DNA from: Salminus brasiliensis
Taxonomy: Eukaryota; Chordata; Actinopteri; Characiformes; Bryconidae
NCBI RefSeq assembly: GCF_030463535.1
Contig: NC_132894.1
Span: 35,544,808-35,608,807, forward strand
Direction: 5' to 3'
DNA length: 64,000 bases
In this document: positions 46,216 to 64,000 of the stretch, piece after piece
Numbering within the stretch: position 1 is the first letter of the stretch
How the letters are laid out: each line of letters opens with the position of its first letter
The notes under the pieces: generated by a model
What the model saw: the letters and a program-made list of their open reading frames with translations, nothing else
Databases searched by the model: none
Told to the model about the DNA's origin: nothing
Translations under genes and position numbers: made by a program

Positions 46216-46389
46216 CGCCGTACAGGGGGGAAATGTAGGCCAATTCTGAGGGCCTGTGATTGATTGGGGCCCTAAAATGCATCAATGTAGTACTTCTAGT
46301 AAGAATATTAATATTTTAGGGCCCAGTGTAATATCTTTTCATGGGGCCCCCAAATCTCTGGCAGTGCCCCTGGCCCCAGGTAAGTTCTA

Positions 46390-46480
46390 GGTAAAGGTGT
46401 ACATATGTGTCTGTCGCATTTTACCCATCTGTGGTATTAAACACACACACACACACACACACATTAGTGAACTAGGTGTG

Positions 46481-46530
<50 letters not shown>

Positions 46531-46697
46531 AGAGCAGTGGGCAGCCAACTCCAGCGCCCGGGAAGCAGAGAGAGGGTGAAGGGTCTTGCTCAAGGGCTCA
46601 ACAGTGGCAGCTTGCCGAGAACGGGTATCGAACCCACAACCCTGTCATCAATAGCCTTGAGCTCCAAACGCTGAACACCACTCCCACCACAAGTTGT
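46390..46697 (-). mobile_element. tRNA-derived SINE with CA expansions
   Basis: The reverse strand contains B box TGTGGGTTCGATACCCGTTC, then GCAAGCTGCCACTGTTGAGC and CCCGGGCGCTGGAGTTGGCT. Two CA runs lie inside (46,441-46,463 and 46,484-46,529). It matches the interrupted plus-strand copy at 23.4-23.8 kb. Confidence 0.75.
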
Positions 46698-46799
46698 TGG
46701 TGTTCTTAGCTGCCCCAACTAAGTCTTATCCTTCCAGTAAAGGGTCTATGGCTACTAATTACTACTTAATTAAGTAATAACTATAGTAATTTACGCATT

Positions 46800-46930
46800 T
46801 TAGTGCCATCTACCCACCCTACAGAGAGAGCAAGGCCAATTGTGGCTAGCAGCGTGAACAGGATACGAACCAGCGACCCTCTGATCACAGGGACAGAGCC
46901 TTAGTCTCTCTGCCGGGCCACCCGGGGCCA
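46800..46930 (-). mobile_element. tRNA-derived SINE, second family
   Basis: The stretch TGCCATCTACCCACCC..AGAGAGAGCAAGGCCAATTG is the reverse complement of the body of a fish SINE, and GGATACGAACCAGCGACCCT its diverged B box. A head-only copy of the same family lies at 62,195-62,280. Confidence 0.55.
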
Positions 46931-48780
46931 CGTCTTCACCTTCCAAGTGTTGGGGGCATTGCTAATCATTGGGGGGAGTTGACATGAACAGTAATTGGGA
47001 AATTGGCCATATAAACTGGGCAGGAAATGGAGTAAAATTAGAAATACATTATATAAGAAAAAAATTATATATAGTATGCTTTGAGAATTTCTTCATTAAC
47101 ATAAATAGTCACAGCTTAATAAAGCTGTATTTAACAGCCAGTTAATAAACAACTCCTGCCTTTATAGAGGCTTTATAGTGTCCACCTATATGAAGTGTTA
47201 CCAACTGTTTATTCATTGCTATTCAGTTCACTTAAGTTATGGCTGATTGGTGTCATGTGTAAGTCTGGTAGTTATGAGAGTTAAATAAGGAGTAAACACA
47301 CAAACAAATATCAGTCTCCACAGGTCTACAGTATTTGTCATTTATTTATGCAATATACAGTATGTAATATATTCATTTACATCTATAAAACACTTTCTGT
47401 ATAAATTATACTAAGAAGAGCAAAAAGAAACAACAAAAGACAAACCACCCATGTCCTCCCTGTCCTCCTCACTGAGTACTGTAGTGACAGAAACTGGGAT
47501 AAAGGTTTGGAGTACAAATGCTGGAAAGACACAGGTGGTAACCAGTACAGAGAAGGGTCAGGGGTCAGGGGTCAGTAGTAGTGTTTGGTAGTGAACAGTC
47601 CACTTTGACTGGAAATTGTTCGTTCAAGCTAAAACCGCCTGAGCACCAGAGCTGTAAGCAAGAGGATTTCACATTAAGGCCTGCGTCACGTCTGCTTGTC
47701 TAAAGCTGCGGTCATTAAAACCACAGAAATGGAAAGAAGGACAATATTAAAGGAGAACTTCAGACTTAAGCTCCATTGGCTGCGTCTGAGCTGTATGATC
47801 AGTTACCAAAAACAGTCCTTTCAACACATTTTCCTTTACTTCGAAAAGAGCAGAAAACCTCCTGACGTCAAACTCATTTATAATAGAATCCAATGGGCAG
47901 CTGCTGAACTTTGCAATTATATTTTTTCAATATGTGACAATGAAGCAAATTTGAAACTGTTTTTGAGATTTGAGAGAATGATTTAACAACATTTAGAGGA
48001 AATGGTTCAGTTTTTAACTCGGCGTTTAGGAACTACATTGCACTGTTAAAACAATTGTGTTTTTACCGTAAATGGTAACCAGGGAGCCCTAAAGTTTTAC
48101 TTCTAATTAGGGAAATCCCAATTTAATTGGCGCTGATACACTCATATTTTAATAAATCAGATTTTAAGATCGATCCAGCTCTGATGCTTTGTTTTTACTG
48201 CTGTGTTCTAGCAGAGTGCCCTCTGGCGCCCTCTACCACCCAATATGTAATAACATGGAAAACATGCTGGTTGCCACTTGTTGCCACTTGGGCTAACCAT
48301 ACACACCCAACCTCTCAGGATCTCCCAGAATACATCTTATTGGCTTGTATCTGGCGATGAATAAAGGTGAATCTAATATAATGTAAACTGATCTAATCTA
48401 ATCTACAAACCACATGAAGTCGTCCATGTGGAAAACCAATCTACAGATTTTCAAACTGAAAAGTTCCCCAGATAAATCTATTTGGCACAAATGTAGGATA
48501 GGGCAACATGACGATATTTTATCAAAATCATGATTAAATTTTGCTATTGTGATACACAATATAATTATCGTATATAATAATACATATTACATAATAATAA
48601 TAATAATAATAATAATGATAAAATATAAAATAATCATTAAAAAGTGTATTGTGGATATCGTCAGTGTTTAAAGAACACTGATCCACTCTAACTGGATGAA
48701 GTTCAGCACACTTTGAATAGAAATCACTGTACTAATATTGTGATGTAGTATTTTTATATTAAAATAATTACTTGTAGCTG
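46931..48780. other. Intergenic, nothing recognised
   Basis: AT-rich DNA. Short ORFs near 47.7 and 48.1 kb lack recognisable similarity or splice context. An (ATA)n tract lies at about 48,590-48,620. Confidence 0.4.
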
Positions 48781-48789
48781 TTCTCTGCA

Positions 48790-49205
48790 TCAGATTTAAA
48801 ACCTTAACTCTGGCCTACAAAGCCAAGACTGGATCAGCCAGACCCTCCGTACTTGATGGCGATGATCAAAAGCCGATCTGCACCAAGAGCCCTTCCAGCT
48901 TCAAGTACTCGACTTAAAGCTGGGCTCGGCTCGACCCGCCATTCCTCAAAATCTGCGGAAGAGTCCAACACTCGCTGTCCTCAAACCCAGACTGGAGGAT
49001 CAATATGGAGACCATAGTACTCTTCTCTTCGCCTGAGTACTCATATTGACCCTCCTTTTCCGAGAGTACTCAAGCGAAGAGAAGAGTACTATGGTCTCCA
49101 TATTGACTTGTGTTTAGTACAGTCTAAGATTAGAGGATCTTTAAATTTTATTTTAAATTTAAATTTCTGGAGAAGAGCTAAATGCCGTAAATGTAAATGT
49201 AAATG
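48790..49205 (+). mobile_element. L2-type LINE 3' fragment, rearranged
   Basis: CTCGCTGTCCTCAAACCCAG and the tail AAATGCCGTAAATGTAAATG match the copy at 25.4 kb. A segment containing GAGTACTC..GCGAAGAGAAGAGTACTATG appears in both orientations (49,005-49,045 and 49,060-49,100), a small inverted duplication inside the element. Confidence 0.6.
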
Positions 49206-49369
49206 TTAAAAAAATCAGCAGCTGCCCACTGAAGTGTGTTTTGAGGCTGGGAGTTTTTTGCTCTGTTCGAGGTGTTGGAATTATCTTCTGTGGTAACTGC
49301 CAATACACCACAGACCAAGCAGACCAGTATCAGGTGGAGAGAGGTTGGAGTATTTTTTAATATTCCAAG

Positions 49370-49681
49370 ACCTGGTGTCCTGAGCACAACTGGCTGATTC
49401 TGGGCATTTCGTTCAGACAGTGGACTTCGGGATCTGAGCTCTGATACTAACTCCCCTGGATTTCTCCAGTGATTAATACTGTAAGCGAGCCTCTCGTCTC
49501 CCTCGGCACTCCTAATAAACATCCATCCGACCAGCAAAAGCAACGACGGCAGACAGAGGAGCCAAAAGAAGTTCAGTAAAATCGCTTTAAAAAGGTCGAA
49601 GCCATGCGAAAGCGCCGTGTCTCCACACAGCAGACACAAGAGAACCCCAAAACAAGCAGTGCAGGTCAACAAAGACAAGGT
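49370..49681 (-). CDS. Unrecognised hydrophobic ORF, possible exon
   Basis: The minus strand is open from an acceptor-like CTAG at 49,682 and reads a non-repetitive peptide with two hydrophobic stretches (CFGVLLCLLC and LLNFFWLLCLPSLLLLVGWM), then a charged segment ending near VVLRTPG, where GTCTTGG could be a weak donor. There is no ATG at the open end, so it would need an upstream exon. The downstream part of the frame runs into LINE tail sequence. I do not recognise the product. It could be an internal exon of an unknown membrane-protein gene, or chance. Confidence 0.25.
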
Positions 49682-50004
49682 CTAGATCATGGCATAGCTG
49701 GAACGTGGCCCTCTACCACCTTCTGGAGACGCTGGGACGTTCCGTTCTGTCAGTTTACAAACAACCTTCCAGCATTCAGAGCTGGATCTGATCAGGACTC
49801 CTCCACTGAGAACAGCATCCCAAGAATAGCTCATTCACATTTTCTCAAATCGGGCAAAACATTACTTACAAGGCGAGCAAATAGTGCTTACATTACATAC
49901 AGTCCAGCGTACAGTCAGTGTACGGTCAGCGTACGGTCTCTCTCTCTCTACACACACACACACACACACTCACTCACATATACAGAAACCGGTCACTTCA
50001 TGAA

Positions 50005-50485
50005 AACCACCACCACCGTGTTTCTACACCCACTGTCCATTACATCACAGCAGACTGTAGTATTTGGGTGGTGGGTCAGTCATTCTCAGCACTGCAGTGA
50101 CACTGTGACTGACCTGGTGGTGTCCAGTATGTTAGTAGTGTGTGTTATGGCTGGTGGTACAAGTGGATCAGGTGCAGCAGTGCTGTATCTGACCACTCGT
50201 ACCACCAGTGCAACACACACTACTAACACACACACTCGCCACCACCAGGTCAGTCGGTGTCACTGCAGTGCTGAGAATGCTGACCCACCACCCAAATACT
50301 ACAGTCTGCTCTGTGGTGGTCAGTGCTGTGGGGTCCTGAGCAGTGGAGAACAGGGTGAAAGGAGGCTATGCAGAGAAACAGATGGACACAGTCTGGACTT
50401 ATGGAGCTACACAGTGCTCCTGTATGGTCAGTGGAGCTGATAGACTGGACAGTGAGTGTAGAAGCGAGGAGGTGGTAATAATGAA
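50005..50485 (+). mobile_element. Palindromic DNA element (GCACTGCAGTG arms)
   Basis: TTCTCAGCACTGCAGTGACA at about 50,084 is mirrored by GTCACTGCAGTGCTGAGAAT at about 50,260, and CACCACCCAAATACTACAGT by its complement, so the central 250 bp can form one large hairpin. The right end GAAGCGAGGAGGTGGTAATA is the terminus of the fish family that ends in TTATGGCTGATC. Open frames across it are artefacts of the palindrome. Confidence 0.75.
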
Positions 50486-53478
50486 GTTTGTTAATTAGGT
50501 TTTTGGTCTGTATATATATATATATATACACACACATCATTACTGTCATGCAAAAACTTTGCATCTCCTTTTTTGATGTTTTCCACTTTTCTCCATAATG
50601 TGAATCTGGCAGTTGTTCTTTACATTGTATCAGAATTCCATGATGAATGGACCAATAGGAACGCTTCATTTCTCGGAATAAAATATGTTTACATCGACTT
50701 CCATTGAAAGTTAAGAAGGAGGATGGAGATGTAAGGTTTTTGCATGACAGCAAATAATAGATACGTGCATGTGTGTGTGTATTTATCAACAAATAAAGCT
50801 GATTATATCAGGTGAGACTCGTATACCTGCACTGACTGACATGGCGGAGAGTTACAGCAGAAAGTGCAATGTTCCAGAGACCAACACAAACAGAGATGTG
50901 CCACGGGAATGCGTGTCGCTTCTAAAGCTTTAGTGCAAAACAACCACCATCTCTAAATAACCAAAAAAACAAAAAAATTATAAAATAAAAAAATACAATA
51001 ATAATAAAAAAAAAAGCACTTGAGGAAGTGAGAGTATCCCGGTCTCCGCCCCGTCCAACACAACACTGTGACGGCTACTATGATTCCCTATAATCACAAT
51101 ACGCCACATGTAAACAGAGACATAGAGAGAGAGAGAGACAGAGAGAGAGATCAGCATACTGTTACTGGAGCGGGATCAGTTTGACTAAGGCTTTCATAAT
51201 TATTATTATTAAAAAAATAAAATTCTAGGTTAATACATTCCTTTTTGATTCATATCAAAAGGATTCATACGCTGATAATGATTCATTCATTCAGCCTCTT
51301 CATTTATTCCTGGTCAGGGTTGTGGCGGGTCCGAGGCTTCACTGGGAATCACTGGGAGCAAGGCAGGAATACCCCCCTGGGCAGGGCGCCTGATAATAAT
51401 GCATATGTTAATGAGAAAGACGAGCTAATTATCTTAAACTTCCTAATAATGTTTGTAACCTGTGCTTCTTATAGTCCATCTTTAATGTTTCAGTGATCAG
51501 AAAATTAACTAATTACTAATCAAAACCAATGGTGACATTGACTGAGTCAGACGGGGGTGTGAAATGTGGTGTATGTTGGGATTTGATTGGTTTATTGGTT
51601 CATGATAAACTGCAGGTTTGGTCTGGAATTAGGGGACCAACAGCCTACATACATCAAAATATCCATAAAAGCAGATGCCCAAGAATCACCATTCTATATG
51701 TTGAGATGTCAATATTATCAGAAATATTACCATCTAGGAATGTCACCATACCACACATTTGGTAGATGATTCTTTAATTAAAAACAATTAAATTAATATA
51801 TTTCCAAAATCAACCTTTTTATTTTAAAAATCTCCATGTTTTTTTTCCAGCCACAAGAGTGGGCGGAGCCTCTAGTTAATAAAGTGTTCTCTTCTCTTCT
51901 TTATAAAAAGTCATGAAAAAGACTAGCTGTTAGGACTCTTAGATAATTTTTGTGGGATGTTTTGATAAGTGTATGTACCCTATTCACCTGAAAATTTTGG
52001 TTTTAAAGTATTAATTAATTAAAGTAATTATAGGAGATGTTCACTCAGTCCAGATATTGTTATCTTCAGGAGATTCTAAGCTACTCAGCTAGGTCTTCCT
52101 GAGATATTGAGTACATATTAACAGAATTTAGATGAATAGATTATTCAAATGTACTTCATGTCTTCAATTATTGGGTATTTGTTTTTTTTAGACTACAAAA
52201 AAGTTCTAGTTCATCTCTTAGTCTGGTTGGAAACTGATCATTTAGAGTGTTTTGGAGCTGGAAATGCAATACTTTTGAGGAGGTATTTGTTACACTGATT
52301 AGACTGATGGATATTTATAATATTTATAAGAAGTTATTTATTATATGTGACAGTGGTCTAAATAATAAAAAAACAACAACAGAATATTCTTCATTATTTA
52401 TTTCTTATTTGTGTATTTAATAGTATTATCTGTTTGTATTATCAGGACTTTTATTCTGAAATTTCTACTCTCTGAGCAGTTCAGCTTTTGTCTTTAGGTC
52501 CAAAATGGCAAAAATAAAAAGCTTATCAGGATATTTAAATCTGATCTATTCTGATATGCCGTGAGTAATCATCTCATCTGCTGATTTTAGACACTTTTGA
52601 GACTTTTGGGACTTTTAACTATTCGGCCGTGTCTCTGTGTGTGTGTATGTGATCCCCCGTGGCGCCCTCCTCCACCGAACAGATTTCGGTGGCTTCGGTA
52701 TCTTAGAAAACCAGCATCATCACGTTTTTAGAATTCTGGTATCGGATTGGTACAGAAGTACCGGTTCTTATGACGTCACTTTTAACAACACGGGCTTTGA
52801 ATTTCCATCGTCTGTCACTGAAGTCATTCGTATAATCTACCGTAACAGAACCTACTGCAGAAAATCCATCCATATTTTTCTCTTTAGCTAAAATATGTCC
52901 TTTCATTTGGTTAGCAGTTAGTGGTGGTGGGGTTTGGGTCAGGCTCAGACAGTATCTTGCGAGGTCTGAGACAGATTTGGAGCCAGAGCCAAAATTTCAG
53001 GCCCAATTGGAGCTCAGCCAATCAATGAAGCAGCAATTCTGCAGGTGATCCATATAGGATCAAACTAAGTAGTCAAACTAATCCAGGTCCAATAGGGCTG
53101 AAGATAGAGAGAGCAATACAGAGAGATAAGTGAGAGAGAGATTAAGTAGTAGGAGAAAGACATTCAGATACTCACAGTCCATGAACATGTGTTTCAGCAA
53201 CACATAAGGCAGACAGACAGACAGACAGACAGATAGATAGAAAACCCCTAAGAGACGAATGCAGCCACCCTACTGGATGCAACACGTTTTCAGAACAACC
53301 AATGAGCAAAATTCAACGGCTAAAATCAGAAGCCAACACGGGTCACTGCATACCACCAACGGAAACTGTGGGAAAGAAGAGAAATAAATACTGGGAAATA
53401 AACCGTCTGAGAACGTCTGTGGTAAAACGCGGCACGTCCACGGAGAAGAAAGCGGCAGAGTCCACGACAGGGCAGGGC
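50486..53478. other. Intergenic; probable 3' UTR of sh3gl3 at its right
   Basis: Mostly AT-rich with (GA)n at about 51,125-51,149 and a GACA/GATA tract at 53,213-53,240. The last part, next to the stop codon at 53,479, must contain the sh3gl3 3' UTR on the minus strand. Several TTTATT motifs (minus-strand AATAAA) lie between 51.5 and 52.5 kb, so the cleavage site cannot be chosen. Confidence 0.4.
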
Positions 53479-62394
<8,916 letters not shown>

Positions 62395-62399
62395 CTGTG

Positions 62400-63086
62400 A
62401 TACAGAGAGAGAGAGAGAGAGAGAGACAGTTAATTAGACGAGGGGTCTGGAGGCGTGATGCAGGATGGCGTTGACCAGCATTAAATTGCATCATGCAGCT
62501 TTCGGGAGCCAAACCAGAGGGATCTACGTCATGCTCACCAAGAGGAACTGCATCTACTCATCTCCAAACCACCTCTCCAATCACAAACTGTAGATTTCCA
62601 CTGTAAATCAATTCAATTCTGTTTATTTCTACAGTATTTCCATATTCGATCCATAAAACTCTGCAGTAAAGCCAATCAAAAAGCACCCTGCACTGTTTTT
62701 AATGCTGAAATAGTCCACAAAAATAAGCAATCCCCGAAGTACGTCCCAATCATTCCCAACGTGAGTTATCTTAACACCTCGAAAACCATTCCTTGAGACA
62801 CAAGCCGAACCTAAATAAGGCATAAAAAAACAATTTACACCAAAAGTTATGCAGCTCTTTACCACTTAGCGCGAAGGCTATGTGTGTGTAGCCTTTAGGC
62901 CGTAGGTGAAACTGCTGGGATCAGGCTACTATCAGGTCCCTACTAACCTGTTAGAGCAACAACTGAAGTCCTGACCAGCTTCAATAAGCATGAATAAGAC
63001 TCAGTAAGAAGATTAACATTGTGAGCATAGCAGGGCACAATTAGCCTAGCATTCCTGCCAAAGCAGGTCAATCAGCACACTTACAC
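62400..63086. other. sh3gl3 first intron, nothing recognised
   Basis: A (GA)n run at about 62,405-62,427, then mixed-composition intron sequence without recognisable features. Confidence 0.4.
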
Positions 63087-63440
63087 TACAGTCCAAATGT
63101 TTGTGGACACCCCTTCTAATGAAAGCATTCAGCTACTTTAAGTTGCTGACCCGTTGCTGACACAGATTTGCTGCCAACAGAATAGGATAAACATCATGAC
63201 CCTATTGGCTCCATGCTGCCTAACGCCAGGCGTGGGCTAATAGAGGGGTATAAATAAAGCCCCCCAGCATTGAGGAGCTGTGGAGCAGTGGAAGAACTGT
63301 GTTCTCTGGAATGATGGACGGTGGTGGAGCTCCATCCAGTACTTTTGGATGGGATAAGTTGGAGACCCTCTTTTTAATAGCCTTGATTTTGGACAAAACA
63401 ATGAATGAATGAGTAGCGTCCCAATACTTTTGTCCAAATA
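63087..63440 (-). mobile_element. GGACAAAAG-family MITE, complete reverse copy
   Basis: The left end CAGTCCAAATGTTTGTGGACACCCC and right end GCGTCCCAATACTTTTGTCC mirror the 58.2-kb copy. The interior order is reversed accordingly. Non-coding; the 111- and 126-codon ORFs across it are accidental. Confidence 0.75.
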
Positions 63441-64000
63441 GCTTACTTCTTTCTTGTTTCTGAGGGAGCACCGTGTTTTTTTTAGCACCTTGCTGGACAC
63501 TTTTGGCACAGTTGGATGTATCGTGCATCGATGCATCGTAGCTCCATCGTAGCACACTTCAGACACCGGCCATGACCAGGCTGTTTGTTTACAGCTGAGT
63601 AAAGGAGGTAAACACACAACGGCGTCGTTTTGATGTGAAGAAACCCAGCCATCAGTCTCTCACTTGCTTTCTGATACCTCTCGCGCTCTCTCTCGCTCTC
63701 GTTCCAATTTCAGTGCTCCATAACAAGTGCAGGCTGCGGTTACAAAACCACCCACACATGGCTACATTAAACACCCACAAGCTGTACTACTAAATTCAAG
63801 TGAGTGGGGAGTGAAACGGGGTGTTTTTTTAATACTCGATCATCAGAGAGTTAGTTCAAATTAAAGAGCCCGACCTCAACATGACTCAACTTTCTAAAAT
63901 GACGACACATGAGGCCTGCTGCTTTGTGTAATAGGCACTTTCCTCAGCGCTCAGGCAAGTCGATTCAAGCTCAAAACCAATCTCTGGGTCTTCCTGATGA
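63441..64000. other. sh3gl3 first intron or 5' flank, nothing recognised
   Basis: I looked on the minus strand for the expected first exon (start MSVAGLKKQF) and did not find it, so it should lie beyond the right edge. Confidence 0.4.

Noticed and set aside
49604-50440. 278-codon plus-strand ORF
   Set aside because: It crosses antisense sequence, a CA microsatellite and the palindromic transposon, and shows no domain or splice logic.

Overview
This is vertebrate nuclear DNA, almost certainly from a teleost fish. Genes have many small exons with GT-AG introns. Intergenic DNA is AT-rich and crowded with (CA)n/(CT)n microsatellites, Tc1/mariner elements, tRNA-derived SINEs and L2-type LINE tails of the kinds seen in ray-finned fish. 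The lamin present is of the LIII type, which fish and amphibians have and mammals lack. Species cannot be fixed from the window.

Layout. 1-27 kb: no gene I can prove. It is a repeat-rich region with several minisatellites (0.8-2.0, 8.2-9.5, 10.5-11.2, 11.75-12.2, 13.5-15.3 and 16.9-17.9 kb), dispersed DNA transposons, short unique islands that may be regulatory, and one possible minus-strand first exon near 23 kb. 27.46-33.33 kb (+): complete 11-exon lamin LIII-type gene (588 aa, CaaX box CMVM). 34.84-39.04 kb (-): four-exon RING-CH ubiquitin ligase of the MARCHF2/3 group, tail to tail with the lamin. 39-43.9 kb: repeats and unique islands. 43.97-45.90 kb (+): two-exon delta-type connexin with an internally duplicated cytoplasmic loop. 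46-53.4 kb: SINEs, LINE fragments, a palindromic element and one unrecognised ORF. 53.48-62.39 kb (-): endophilin A3 (sh3gl3), exons 2 to the SH3 exon. Exon 1 lies beyond the right edge. One intron holds an intact, same-strand Tc1-type transposon (54,984-56,578), and a frame-preserving 63-nt cassette exon lies nearby.

The genes are not an operon and have unrelated jobs: nuclear lamina, membrane-protein ubiquitination, cell-cell channels and endocytic membrane bending. The lamin/MARCHF pair echoes the human LMNB1-MARCHF3 neighbourhood, so this may be an ancient paralogous block. Exon boundaries were placed by hand from splice signals, reading frame and remembered family sequences. No alignment or database search was run.
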